The notes under the pieces were generated by a model, which worked only from the letters and a program-made list of their open reading frames with translations, did not search any database and was not told the origin of the DNA. DNA of 64,000 bases from Flavobacterium sp. SLB02 (GTDB lineage: Bacteria; Bacteroidota; Bacteroidia; Flavobacteriales; Flavobacteriaceae): NCBI RefSeq assembly GCF_009664855.1, contig NZ_CP045928.1, positions 5,294,119 through 5,358,118 of the forward strand, written 5' to 3'. Below are positions 37,540 to 46,731 of the stretch, piece after piece. Position 1 is the first letter of the stretch. The number at the start of each line of letters is the position of its first letter. A program made the translations under genes and the position numbers.

Positions 37540-39600
37540 ATGAAAAAACAACTTAGCAGACCATTGTTCTGCGCCTTTTTTGTAGCGGTTTCATTTACAG
37601 CTGTTAAAGCTCAAAATGCAAATCCAAAGGAACCCGGTATTAATGTGTCATACATGAATACTAAAATTAGTCCAAGTGAGGACTTTTTTCAATATGTAAA
37701 CGGGACATGGCTTAATCAAACTGAAATTCCAAGTGATCGTACCACATGGGGAAGTTTTAATGAATTGATTAAGAAAACAGACAAAGATGCAATGTCTATT
37801 CTGAAAGAAGCATCTAAAAATCCAAAGTACAAATCAAATACAGATCAGGGAAAAGCGGTTAATTTATTTTCAACGATTTTAGATACAGTTGGAAGAAATA
37901 AAGCCGGAATTGCTCCTTTGCACCCTTACTTTAAAAAGATTGACGCTATTAAAAACGTGGCTGATCTGCAAAAGTATTTAGTTGAGGTTGAACCGGAAGG
38001 TACAGCTGCTTTTTTCGGAATCTATATTGGTGCCGATGAAAAAAACAGTTCTAAAAACTCCGTAACCCTTGGCGTAAGTCAATTAGGTTTACCGGACAAA
38101 GATTACTATACATCTGAAGATAAAGATTCTAAAGAAAAAAGAGCAAAATATGAGCTTCATGTAGCGAAGATGATGCAGTTTATTGGCGAATCTCCGGAAA
38201 AAGCAAAACAAAGCGCAGCCACAATTTTAGCTTTGGAAACAGAATTGTCTAAGCCAAGATTAGATCGCGTAGAAAGCAGAGATAGCCGTTTGCAATACAA
38301 CCCGATGACAATTGCTGAACTTCAAAAAATAACACCGGCAATAAAGTGGGATGCTTATTTTACAGGTCTTGGACTGGCGAAGTTAGATACAGTGGTAGTT
38401 ATGGAGCCAAAGTATATGAAAGCTTTGCAAACTATTTTTACTCAAAATAAAGTTGCACAGTGGAAAGAATACTTAAAATGGGATTTATTAAATACCGTTG
38501 CTACAAAATTATCAACAGATATCGAAACGGCTAATTTTAATTTTTACAGTAAAACTTTAAGAGGAGCTATAAAACAATTACCACGCGAAGAAAAAGCATT
38601 ACAGGTAGTAAACACAACTGTTGGTGAAGCACTTGGTAAATTATATGTAGAAAAAGTTTTTCCTGCAGAAGCAAAAGCCAAAGCTGTAGATATGATTCAT
38701 AATATTATTTTGGCGTACCAAAATCGTATCAACAATTTAACCTGGATGTCTGCGGCAACTAAAGTAAAAGCGATCGAAAAGTTAAACAAGATTACTATAA
38801 AAGTTGGTTATCCGGACAAATGGAAAGATTATTCAGCGCTTGAAATTAAAAGCGTAGCCGAAGGCGGAAGTTATTTTGATAATGCCCGTAACCTGAGCAA
38901 ATGGAATTTCAAAAAAGGAATCGAAAAACTAAACAAACCGGTTGATAAAACAGAGTGGGGAATGTCGCCACAAACTGTAAATGCGTATTACAATCCATCT
39001 TATAACGAGATTGTTTTCCCTGCAGCAATTTTGCAACCGCCTTTCTACAATTACCAGGCTGATGAAGCGGTTAATTATGGCGGAATTGGAGCTGTTATTG
39101 GTCATGAAATCTCTCATGGTTTTGATGATTCAGGAGCACGTTATAATGCCGAAGGAAATTTGGTAGACTGGTGGACACCAGAAGATTTAACACAATTTAC
39201 GGCACTTGGTAAAGCTTTGGCAGATCAGTACAGTGCTTTAGAGCCATTACCTGGAATTCACGTAGACGGTAATTTTACTTTAGGTGAAAATATTGGTGAT
39301 TTAGGTGGTATCAATGCTGCTTACGATGGTTTGCAATTGTATTTAAAAGCACATCCAAATCCGGGATTAATTGACGGATTCACTCCACAACAACGTTTCT
39401 TTATTTCATGGGCAACCGTATGGAGAACAAAAACAAGAGACGAAGCGATTAAAAATCAGGTAAAAACAGATCCGCATTCTCCTGGAATGTACAGAGCTTA
39501 TGTTCCACTTCAAAATGTTGATGCTTTTTATGATGCTTTCGGTATCAAAAAAGGAGACAAAATGTATGTTGATCCAGCTAAACGAGTTAAAATCTGGTAA
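37540..39600 (+). CDS. M13-family metallopeptidase (PepO/neprilysin-like), copy 1
   Basis: 686 residues. A signal peptide is present (MKKQLSRPLFCAFFVAVSFTAVKAQ). The M13 N-terminal domain begins SPSEDFFQYVNGTWL. The catalytic zinc site is HEISH (His522, Glu523, His526) in VIGHEISHGFDDSGA; the third ligand is Glu583 in GENIGDLGG, with Asp587. The substrate-binding NAYYNPSYNEIVFPAAIL and the C-terminal KTDPHSPGMYRA are also present, and it ends VKIW. It is a periplasmic or secreted zinc endopeptidase cutting small peptides. A terminator follows, and then a second copy of the same length. Confidence 0.95.
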   Translation: MKKQLSRPLFCAFFVAVSFTAVKAQNANPKEPGINVSYMNTKISPSEDFFQYVNGTWLNQTEIPSDRTTWGSFNELIKKTDKDAMSILKEASKNPKYKSNTDQGKAVNLFSTILDTVGRNKAGIAPLHPYFKKIDAIKNVADLQKYLVEVEPEGTAAFFGIYIGADEKNSSKNSVTLGVSQLGLPDKDYYTSEDKDSKEKRAKYELHVAKMMQFIGESPEKAKQSAATILALETELSKPRLDRVESRDSRLQYNPMTIAELQKITPAIKWDAYFTGLGLAKLDTVVVMEPKYMKALQTIFTQNKVAQWKEYLKWDLLNTVATKLSTDIETANFNFYSKTLRGAIKQLPREEKALQVVNTTVGEALGKLYVEKVFPAEAKAKAVDMIHNIILAYQNRINNLTWMSAATKVKAIEKLNKITIKVGYPDKWKDYSALEIKSVAEGGSYFDNARNLSKWNFKKGIEKLNKPVDKTEWGMSPQTVNAYYNPSYNEIVFPAAILQPPFYNYQADEAVNYGGIGAVIGHEISHGFDDSGARYNAEGNLVDWWTPEDLTQFTALGKALADQYSALEPLPGIHVDGNFTLGENIGDLGGINAAYDGLQLYLKAHPNPGLIDGFTPQQRFFISWATVWRTKTRDEAIKNQVKTDPHSPGMYRAYVPLQNVDAFYDAFGIKKGDKMYVDPAKRVKIW

Positions 39601-39612
39601 TTATAAAATAAG

Positions 39613-39643
39613 AAACGACGCTGATAAAGCGTCGTTTTTTGTT
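39613..39643 (+). terminator. Terminator after M13 copy 1
   Basis: AAACGACGCT pairs with AGCGTCGTTT across loop GATAA, followed by TTT. It makes the two paralogues separate transcription units. Confidence 0.85.
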
Positions 39644-39775
39644 TAAATACTTTTCTAAAGAATAGATTTTTATAATTTTAGAAGACATTTGGGTTAAAAT
39701 ATCTCTTTTAATTGCATTAGAATTCTTCAAATTAATTATTGATAAAATTTAACATAGAATTCAAAATAATAACAA

Positions 39776-39783
39776 TATGTTTG
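39776..39783 (+). promoter_or_regulatory. Candidate -7 box TATGTTTG for the second M13 peptidase
   Basis: Exact TAnnTTTG match 26 nt before ATG 39810, the same distance as in copy 1. The upstream region again contains AATTTAACATAG, suggesting that the promoter was duplicated with the gene. Confidence 0.5.
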
Positions 39784-39809
39784 TATATATACTAATACTA
39801 TAAATAAAA

Positions 39810-41870
39810 ATGATAAAACAGCTTAACAAATCTGTGTTTTGTGCATTTTCAGCAATGCTTTGTTGTGTGACAATCGAGGCACAAAATGCGAAACCAAAAG
39901 AACCGGGTATCAACCTTTCTAATATGAATACGAAAGTAAGTCCTGGTCAGGATTTTTTCCGTTACGTAAATGGAGCCTGGTTAGATAAAACTGAAATTCC
40001 AAGTGACAGAAATTCATGGGGAAGTTTTAATGAACTGCGTCAAAAGACAGATAATGACGCTCTTGCTATTTTAAAAGAAGCTTCAAAAGATCCTAAGTAC
40101 AAATCGAATACAGATCAGGGTAAAGCAATTGCTTTATTTAATACTATTATGGATACTGTAGGACGTAATAAAAACGGTATCAAACCACTTCAGCCTTACT
40201 TAAAGAAAATCGATGCCATTAAAAACGTAACTGATTTGCAAAATTTCTTTATAGAAATGCAGCCTCAGGGCGGAATTGGATTCTTTGCAGTGTATGTTGG
40301 AGCTGATGCAAAAAACAGTAACAAAAACTCAGTGAACTTAAGCCCGGGAGGTTTAGGATTATCTGATAAAGATTACTATAACGCAGATGATAAGGATTCG
40401 AAAGAAAAACGTGAGAAATACGAAGTACACGTTGCCAGAATGTTGCAGTATTTGGGAGAATCTCCTGCAAAAGCAAAAGAAAGTGCAAAACAAATCCTGG
40501 CTTTAGAAGTTGAATTGTCTGCTCCGAGATTAGACCGTGTTGAGCGTAGAGATCGCAGAAAACAATACAATCCAACTGCTGTTGCTGATTTAAAAAAGAA
40601 TACACCGTCAATTCAATGGGATAAATATTTCACAGGAATTGGTATGACAAAACTGGATACAGTAAATGTAGCTCAGCCACGTTATATGATTGCTTTAGAA
40701 AAAACATTAACAGAGAAAAAAGTAGATGCCTGGAAAGAATACCTTAAATGGACTTTATTAAACAGAACAGCTTCAACTTTAACGACTGATATTGAAAATG
40801 CTAATTTCGATTTCTACGGAAAAACATTAACAGGAGCGTTAAAACAACGTCCGCGTGAAGAAGTAGCTTTACAAGTAATCAACGGTGCAACCGGAGAAGC
40901 TTTAGGAAAACTGTATGTAGAGAAATTATTCCCTGCTGAAGCAAAAGACAAAGCAAAGAACATGATTGCTAATGTAATGTTGGCATACGAAAACAGAATC
41001 AATGCATTGCCTTGGATGTCTGCAGAGACTAAGACAAAAGCAATCGAAAAGTTGAAAAAACTGACCATTAAAATTGGATATCCTGATAAATGGAAAGATT
41101 ACTCTAAATTAGAACTTAAAAATGTTAACGAAGGCGGAACTTATTTTGATAATTCAAGAAATATATCAAAATGGGCTTACGCAGAAAACTTAGCAAAATT
41201 GGGTAAACCAGTTGATAAAACAGAATGGGGAATGTCTCCGCAAACTGTAAATGCTTATTTCAACCCATCTTACAACGAGATTGTTTTCCCTGCTGCGATT
41301 TTACAACCTCCTTTCTACAATTACCAGGCTGATGAAGCAGTTAATTATGGCGGAATTGGTGCTGTAATCGGACACGAGATTTCTCACGGATTTGATGATT
41401 CTGGTGCACGTTACAACGCAGACGGAAACCTTGTTGACTGGTGGACAGCTGATGATTTGAAACAATTTACTGCATTAGGTACAAAATTGGCAGATCAGTA
41501 TAGCGCTTTAGAGCCTTTGCCGGGAATTCACGTAGATGGTAAATTTACTTTAGGTGAAAACATTGGTGATTTAGGTGGAATTAACGCTGCTTACGACGGT
41601 TTGCAATTGTATTTAAAAGCAAATGGAAATCCAGGATTAATCGATGGATTTACGCCGGAACAACGTTTCTTTATTTCATGGGCGACAGTTTGGAGAACTA
41701 AATCAAGAGATGAGGCTATTAAAAGCCAGGTTAAAACTGATCCGCATTCACCAGGAATGTACAGAGCGGTTGTGCCAATACAAAACGTAGATGCTTTTTA
41801 CCAAGCTTTTGGAATCAAAAAAGGAGATGCAATGTATGTTGAACCTGAGAAGAGAGTTAAAATCTGGTAA
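39810..41870 (+). CDS. M13-family metallopeptidase (PepO/neprilysin-like), copy 2
   Basis: 686 residues, exactly as long as copy 1 and alignable to it without gaps. A signal peptide is present (MIKQLNKSVFCAFSAMLCCVTIEAQ). The zinc site is at the same positions (His522, Glu523, His526; GENIGDLGG). The last ~230 residues are close to identical between copies, whereas the N-terminal domain differs at many positions (for example SPGQDFFRYVNGAWL). This suggests a tandem duplication with conserved catalysis and a drifting N-terminal domain. It has its own promoter and terminator. Confidence 0.95.
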   Translation: MIKQLNKSVFCAFSAMLCCVTIEAQNAKPKEPGINLSNMNTKVSPGQDFFRYVNGAWLDKTEIPSDRNSWGSFNELRQKTDNDALAILKEASKDPKYKSNTDQGKAIALFNTIMDTVGRNKNGIKPLQPYLKKIDAIKNVTDLQNFFIEMQPQGGIGFFAVYVGADAKNSNKNSVNLSPGGLGLSDKDYYNADDKDSKEKREKYEVHVARMLQYLGESPAKAKESAKQILALEVELSAPRLDRVERRDRRKQYNPTAVADLKKNTPSIQWDKYFTGIGMTKLDTVNVAQPRYMIALEKTLTEKKVDAWKEYLKWTLLNRTASTLTTDIENANFDFYGKTLTGALKQRPREEVALQVINGATGEALGKLYVEKLFPAEAKDKAKNMIANVMLAYENRINALPWMSAETKTKAIEKLKKLTIKIGYPDKWKDYSKLELKNVNEGGTYFDNSRNISKWAYAENLAKLGKPVDKTEWGMSPQTVNAYFNPSYNEIVFPAAILQPPFYNYQADEAVNYGGIGAVIGHEISHGFDDSGARYNADGNLVDWWTADDLKQFTALGTKLADQYSALEPLPGIHVDGKFTLGENIGDLGGINAAYDGLQLYLKANGNPGLIDGFTPEQRFFISWATVWRTKSRDEAIKSQVKTDPHSPGMYRAVVPIQNVDAFYQAFGIKKGDAMYVEPEKRVKIW

Positions 41871-41883
41871 TATCAAACCATAA

Positions 41884-41915
41884 AAAAACGGCGCTAAATT
41901 TAGCGCCGTTTTTGT
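41884..41915. terminator. Bidirectional terminator after M13 copy 2
   Basis: Palindrome centred in AACGGCGCTAAATTTAGCGC with the stem extended by A/T runs on both sides; it lies between convergent genes. Confidence 0.85.
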
Positions 41916-41924
41916 TTCTATATT

Positions 41925-42374
41925 TTATTGCAGTGCGATATAGATATCAACTTCTGCATTTTCCGGGTTTTGGGTTTTCTCACCATAAACCTCAAAATCT
42001 GCAGTAAAACTTCTATCTAAATCTGAATTCCAGATTTCCAGCCATTTATTATAAACAAGACCTTCGGCTAAATTCCCTTTGGCAATCAATTCTTCATAAT
42101 TTGCTGATTCAATTGTTTTACCAATCATGTTTTCAGGTACAACATCCAGACTTTCAACTTTACAACCTAAAATAGTGGTGTAAGGTTTGGTATGATCTTT
42201 TTCGTAATCTGTATAAATACAAAAAATATCCTCCGAAACTTTATTTGGAATTTTACGCTGAATTTCTTCGCTCATAAATTTGTTCCAAAGAGCCGGAATG
42301 TCTTCTCCGGACTTGCCATTTTCGTTTGTAGTTCTTACCGAAATACCAATTACACTGAATTTTTGAATGATCAT
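41925..42374 (-). CDS. GyrI-like / effector-binding-domain protein
   Basis: 149 residues, a single GyrI-like (AraC effector-binding) domain without a DNA-binding part. Features: an N-terminal strand VIGISVRTTNENG, the middle IFCIYTDYEKDHTKPYTTIL, the SESLDVVP-like stretch VESLDVVPENM, and the C-terminal VYNKWLEIWNSDLDRSFTAD with FEVYGEKTQNPENAEVDIYI. Stand-alone members bind small hydrophobic ligands or act as protein inhibitors. The ligand is unknown. It is a single gene 73 nt downstream of the cytochrome c gene. Confidence 0.8.
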   Translation of the reverse strand: MIIQKFSVIGISVRTTNENGKSGEDIPALWNKFMSEEIQRKIPNKVSEDIFCIYTDYEKDHTKPYTTILGCKVESLDVVPENMIGKTIESANYEELIAKGNLAEGLVYNKWLEIWNSDLDRSFTADFEVYGEKTQNPENAEVDIYIALQ

Positions 42375-42447
42375 TTTACTTCATTTATGTTAAGCTGTAA
42401 ATGTAAAACCATGCAATGACAACAGCATGTCAGCAGAAATGATAATA

Positions 42448-42855
42448 TTACTTTAAATGGCTGTAAATATAAGTCTCAATAGCTTTTAACTCATCATCAG
42501 ACATTGCCTGAGTGATTGGTAAATTGGTTTTCATAACCGCAAACTGACTTGGGTCTACAATTGGTTCGGCATTTCCTTTTAAGAAAGTAACCATATCGCC
42601 TTTTTTGTCTTTGTAAATTTTGGCAATTTCCTTAATACTTGGACCAATTACTTTTTGATCAGCCTGATGGCACGAGGTACAATTTCCTGGTCCTTCAAAA
42701 ATTTGTTTTCCTAAAGCTTCCGGAGTTTTGGCTTCCGCCGAATGTCCTTCAGAGTACGTTTCTGTTGTTGGATCCTGAACCGGATCTTCTGTTGCTTCTT
42801 TTTTACATGAAGTCAACGCTAAAAGGGCTGATAAGAATAATACGTTTTTCATCAT
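42448..42855 (-). CDS. Monohaem cytochrome c lipoprotein
   Basis: 135 residues. A lipoprotein signal ends at LTSC, then a flexible acidic linker (about 20-45) and a small class I cytochrome c domain: haem-binding CTSCH in GPGNCTSCHQAD, IGPSIKEIAKIY, and an axial Met candidate near FAVMKTNLPITQAMSDDEL. The C-terminus is LKAIETYIYSHLK. It is a membrane-tethered periplasmic electron carrier. Its start codon overlaps the hemB stop by one base, so synthesis of a haem protein is translationally coupled to a haem-synthesis enzyme. Confidence 0.92.
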   Translation of the reverse strand: MMKNVLFLSALLALTSCKKEATEDPVQDPTTETYSEGHSAEAKTPEALGKQIFEGPGNCTSCHQADQKVIGPSIKEIAKIYKDKKGDMVTFLKGNAEPIVDPSQFAVMKTNLPITQAMSDDELKAIETYIYSHLK

Positions 42856-43847
42856 TATTTATTTAATAGTAAAGCTGCTTCTTTTGCAAAATAAGTAGAG
42901 ATAATACTGGCACCTGCACGCTTAATGCAATACAGTTGCTCTATCATAATTTTATCATGATCTAACCATCCTCTTTCTGCTGCGGCCTTTACCATAGCGT
43001 ACTCACCAGATACTTGGTAAACGGCAACTGGAACGTGAACGGCATTTTTTACCTCACGAACAATGTCTAAATAGGCAATTCCCGGCTTTACCATAACGAT
43101 ATCTGCGCCTTCTTCTACATCTAATAATGCTTCGCGAATTCCCTCAATTCGGTTCGCATAATCCATCTGGTATGTCTTTTTATCTTTAGGAATATTTTGA
43201 GAATCTACCGGAGCAGAATCTAAAGCATCGCGAAAAGGGCCGTAAAATGCCGAAGCATATTTAGCACTATAACTCATGATTCCCACATTGTGATGTCCGT
43301 TTTCTTCTAATGCTTTTCTGATCGCTAAAACACGTCCGTCCATCATGTCGCTTGGTGCCACAAAATCGGCTCCGGCTTCAGCATGGCTTAAACTCATTCT
43401 GGTTAAAGCATCAACAGTTGCATCATTGATCAATTGACCATTTTCGATAATTCCGTCATGGCCGTAAATAGAATACGGATCTAAAGCTACATCCGGCATT
43501 ACAATCATTTCAGGAACTGCATCTTTGATGGCGCGAATCGTTTGTTGCATCAAACCATCCTTGTTCCAGGCTTCAACACCTTTATTATCTTTTAGACTGT
43601 CACTAACTTTTACATAAATATTCACCGCTTTGATTCCTAAATCCCAGGCCTCTTTTACTTCTTTGATGGTGTTGTCTAATGAATGACGGTAGATTCCGGG
43701 CATTGACGGAATAGCTACTTTTACATCTTTTCCTTCGGCAACAAACATAGGAAGCATAAAATCCTGTGGACTCAAACTTGTTTCACGAACTAAAGAACGA
43801 ATAGATTCATTGGTTCTTAAACGGCGGTTTCTTTGTAGTGGGAACAT
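42855..43847 (-). CDS. hemB: Porphobilinogen synthase (delta-aminolevulinate dehydratase)
   Basis: 330 residues. It condenses two 5-aminolevulinate molecules into porphobilinogen in the cytoplasm. The Schiff-base lysines are in SYSAKYASAFYGPFRDA and in VMVKPGIAYLD. The position of the zinc-binding cysteines of animal/yeast enzymes reads DVALDPYSIYGHDG, with no Cys, so this is the zinc-independent, magnesium-type class. It lies about 5 kb from hemF and is co-transcribed with a cytochrome c gene. A possible -7 box is 138 nt upstream. Confidence 0.97.
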   Translation of the reverse strand: MFPLQRNRRLRTNESIRSLVRETSLSPQDFMLPMFVAEGKDVKVAIPSMPGIYRHSLDNTIKEVKEAWDLGIKAVNIYVKVSDSLKDNKGVEAWNKDGLMQQTIRAIKDAVPEMIVMPDVALDPYSIYGHDGIIENGQLINDATVDALTRMSLSHAEAGADFVAPSDMMDGRVLAIRKALEENGHHNVGIMSYSAKYASAFYGPFRDALDSAPVDSQNIPKDKKTYQMDYANRIEGIREALLDVEEGADIVMVKPGIAYLDIVREVKNAVHVPVAVYQVSGEYAMVKAAAERGWLDHDKIMIEQLYCIKRAGASIISTYFAKEAALLLNK

Positions 43848-44188
43848 ATAATTTTAGATTTTTAGATTTTAGATTTCAGATTGTAACCTAATTTTTTTGA
43901 AAGCAGATTGGTTAAGTCCTGTTCTAAAAGCTACAGTTGTTTTTTTGTTTTTTTTGAAGATTGTTTTACTTTTATGAAGCAGTGCAAAGTTAAAGAAAAA
44001 TGAACAGAATAAGGCTGTTAGCTCAGTATAGAATGCGTTAATATTATCTAAAAATTTACTGATTCTTTAGTTTTAGACTTTAATTTTTAAAACTTCTCAA
44101 AACGTCCTTGTGTTTTTCATTTTATAAATAAGTTTCAGGAATTTTGTAATGTCATGGTTTTTAAAAATTTTCCAGTTAAATTTGTCTA
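43848..44188. other. Gene-free spacer upstream of hemB
   Basis: No gene seen. It holds a TTTAGATT-type repeat next to the hemB start (43851-43880: ATTTTAGATTTTTAGATTTT followed by AGATTTCAGATT) and the candidate hemB promoter box at 43985-43992. Confidence 0.5.
43985..43992 (-). promoter_or_regulatory. Candidate -7 box TAACTTTG for hemB
   Basis: Exact TAnnTTTG match on the minus strand, 138 nt before the hemB ATG; this would leave a long 5' leader that contains the TTTAGATT repeat. Confidence 0.35.
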
Positions 44189-44821
44189 ATGAAGAAATTT
44201 CTCGCTTTATGCTGTTGTTTGCTTTTAACAAGTTGCTTTGAAATAACAGAAAGAATCAAACATCACGACGATCAAAGTGGTGAATATACTCTGATGGTCG
44301 ACTTTTCGAAATCCTGGTTTAAGACCAAATCGGCAATTTGGCTGGAAGAAATAGATGGCGTAAAAATCCCTAACGAACAGGAAATCACCAAGAAACTCGA
44401 AGATTTTAAAATAAAAGCTTCAAAAATCGACGGAATTACAAATGTAACGACCAAGACTGATTTTGAAAATTATGTTTTCATCATCAAACTTAATTATGCC
44501 AATTTAAAAGCACTCAATGCGGTTGTTAATACCATAAACAATCAGCACGATCAGATTCACTTTAGCGGAAGCGGAAAAAATTTCGAAAGAATTGCCTCTT
44601 ATCCGGTTCCTGAAAAATTGGTTAAGGACCCCAAGAAAAAGAAAGATCTTGAAGAGGCGAATATTATTGCCATTTATACATTCGATAAAGATGTTCAGGC
44701 GGTGCAAAACCCAAACAGTAAAATTTCACAAAATAAAAAGACCGTATTTTTAAAACAAAGTATGTACAGCGTACTTAAAAAATCGGCCCTAATGAACAAT
44801 ACAATCCAATTAACTCTCTGA
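44189..44821 (+). CDS. Lipoprotein of unknown function
   Basis: 210 residues; I do not recognise a named family. A lipoprotein signal is clear (MKKFLALCCCLLLTSC, with extra cysteines in the core). The mature part is mixed alpha/beta: YTLMVDFSKSW, KKLEDFKIKASKIDGITNV and YVFIIKLNYANLKALNAVV, then a basic KDPKKKKDLEE and IIAIYTFDKDVQAV. It ends LKKSALMNNTIQLTL. It is translated 3 nt before the next gene, so the two are surely one operon and may act together in the envelope. Confidence 0.75.
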   Translation: MKKFLALCCCLLLTSCFEITERIKHHDDQSGEYTLMVDFSKSWFKTKSAIWLEEIDGVKIPNEQEITKKLEDFKIKASKIDGITNVTTKTDFENYVFIIKLNYANLKALNAVVNTINNQHDQIHFSGSGKNFERIASYPVPEKLVKDPKKKKDLEEANIIAIYTFDKDVQAVQNPNSKISQNKKTVFLKQSMYSVLKKSALMNNTIQLTL

Positions 44822-44824
44822 TTT

Positions 44825-46654
44825 ATGAAGCACTTTTATACTTTATTTTTATTATTCGCCACTTATTTAACTTTTGGACAAATCAATAAAAGCGAATACG
44901 ATTATTTTGTTCAGTTTAACGGAAACCAGCTTTCTAAAAAAGTAAGCGTTGCCGAAATCCTGAATCATCCCATCATAACCAAATACAGCGCTAAAAAGCC
45001 TGACTTAGATTTTACAAAATATACCGAGCTTATTCAGTTAGATCAAAAAATAACCATTCACGGAAAATTCTCAGACAGTATTCCGTATTATCAGGTTACA
45101 ATTCCCGTAAAGAGCAGAGAAGCGGTTAAACAATTTATAATAAAGGAATTTGGGAATGGTTCAGCCGAAAATGTACAGATTCAGGATGCAGGTAAATATG
45201 CTGTTTTTAATACAAAAGGTAAAAACAAAACTTTGGCATGGAATGATAACTACCTGGTTATTCTGGAACTGACACAAAGACTTCCTTCGAGGTTTTATAC
45301 AACCGAAAGTCAAACTGTTTGGCAAGATTCTGTTGCTGTTGATGAGGTTTACGAAGAAACAAAAACGGAAGAGCCTTCTATCATAATCGATACCCCAATA
45401 AATGATGCTCCGGTTGCGGTTGAAGAAGCTCCGGTTCCGTACAATGGAGAACAAGAGTATACCGCAAACGCACCGTACACGATTCAGGAAGCTACTTTTA
45501 ATCTGGAACAAACAGAAAAGCTGAATAAGATTATAAAATCGCTATTCGAAAATGAATTTACTGCACCAAGTTCAGAAAAAATAAACGCTAATGCCGATAT
45601 TTCGTCCTGGATAAATTATAGCGCTGCAATGACAAGTTTATATTCTATGTCCAATTATCCAATGGCCATTTTTGGAGGTTATGATAAGTTTTTGCCTATG
45701 CAGAAAAGCTTTGGAAATTTTATAAAAGGCATCAATCTTGATTTTTATTTTGATAATAATAATGCACGTGTAGAAGAGGTTGTCGAATATTCGTCAGAGC
45801 TTGCTGAAGTTGTGAGTAAAATCACGAATAGAAAAATAAACAAGAATGTTTTTAATTATTTCCCTGCACAAAAGCCTTTGGGGTATATGTCTTATCATGT
45901 TAATACAAAAGCGGCGCTGGAAAATTTCCCGTCTCTAATACCAGATATATTTCAGAGTCCAAAACTGGTAAAAGAGGATATTGCTGTTGTTACCGATTTA
46001 ATTTCGACAATTGTTGATGAAGAAGCCACCGCAACACTTTTTGATGGTGATTTAAGCGCATTTCTATACGGTTTCAAGGAAATTGAAGTTATGACCAAAT
46101 CATACGAATACGATGAAAACTATGAAGAGAAAATAATTGATAAAAAGACTAAGAAATCAGTTCCGTTATTTTCTGTAATTTTTACTTCGACACATCCTAC
46201 TTTTGCTGATAAATTGATGCAGTTAGGGGTTCGCAAAAAAGTACTGTTGCAAAAAGACAATTATTATGTTATTACCGGAACCAAAGAATACGGAGATATC
46301 TTCATCAAAAAAGACAAAGATGTTATTGTAATAGCCAATACATTTGACTATTTTAATGCTGGTAACGGTACATTTTCTGGCGAAGCCAAAAAGGATTTGA
46401 AGAAAAACTATATGTTCGGAAAACTGAATATGGCTGAGCTAATCAATGCATTTGGAAAATCAGGTGAAGCTAACCCTGCGGATTTAGGAAAATTCAGCAA
46501 GTTTTCGGAGCAATTTTCAGACATCACATTTGAATCTCCTAAAAAGTTAATCAACAATAAATTGGTTTTTGGATTTAAGTTAAACTCGTTGAAATCTGAT
46601 AAAAATATTATTCTGCAAACTTTAGATTTAACTCAGGAATTAACCTCTAAATAG
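44825..46654 (+). CDS. Large exported protein of unknown function
   Basis: 609 residues with a signal peptide (MKHFYTLFLLFATYLTFGQ). I cannot name a family. The first half contains a short alpha/beta domain (IHGKFSDSIPYYQVTIPVK) and an acidic low-complexity linker around residues 165-220 (VYEETKTEEPSIIID, PVAVEEAPVPYNGEQEY). The second half has FGGYDKFLPMQKSFGNFIKG, FNYFPAQKPLGYMSYHVNTK and YYVITGTKEYGDIFIKKDKD. The C-terminus (FGFKLNSLKSDKNIILQTLD) is not a T9SS signal. Forms an operon with the lipoprotein gene upstream. Confidence 0.75.
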   Translation: MKHFYTLFLLFATYLTFGQINKSEYDYFVQFNGNQLSKKVSVAEILNHPIITKYSAKKPDLDFTKYTELIQLDQKITIHGKFSDSIPYYQVTIPVKSREAVKQFIIKEFGNGSAENVQIQDAGKYAVFNTKGKNKTLAWNDNYLVILELTQRLPSRFYTTESQTVWQDSVAVDEVYEETKTEEPSIIIDTPINDAPVAVEEAPVPYNGEQEYTANAPYTIQEATFNLEQTEKLNKIIKSLFENEFTAPSSEKINANADISSWINYSAAMTSLYSMSNYPMAIFGGYDKFLPMQKSFGNFIKGINLDFYFDNNNARVEEVVEYSSELAEVVSKITNRKINKNVFNYFPAQKPLGYMSYHVNTKAALENFPSLIPDIFQSPKLVKEDIAVVTDLISTIVDEEATATLFDGDLSAFLYGFKEIEVMTKSYEYDENYEEKIIDKKTKKSVPLFSVIFTSTHPTFADKLMQLGVRKKVLLQKDNYYVITGTKEYGDIFIKKDKDVIVIANTFDYFNAGNGTFSGEAKKDLKKNYMFGKLNMAELINAFGKSGEANPADLGKFSKFSEQFSDITFESPKKLINNKLVFGFKLNSLKSDKNIILQTLDLTQELTSK

Positions 46655-46674
46655 TTTTAAAATTATAAAAAAGC

Positions 46675-46712
46675 AAATCCCCGAAAATTGAAACTTTCGG
46701 GGATTTTTTTTA
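46675..46712. terminator. Terminator between convergent genes
   Basis: AAATCCCCGAAA pairs with TTTCGGGGATTT across an 8-nt loop, followed by a run of T on the plus strand and A-rich sequence on the other side. Confidence 0.85.
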
Positions 46713-46731
46713 TGTAGTAAAGAGTATTCGA

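Noticed and set aside
37540-41870. Assembly duplication as the cause of the two M13 genes
   Set aside because: The copies differ at many residues, and their spacers and terminators are different, so they are true paralogues.
44177-44184. TAAATTTG as promoter box for the lipoprotein gene at 44189
   Set aside because: It ends 4 nt before the ATG, so the transcript would be leaderless or lack the start; not supported enough.
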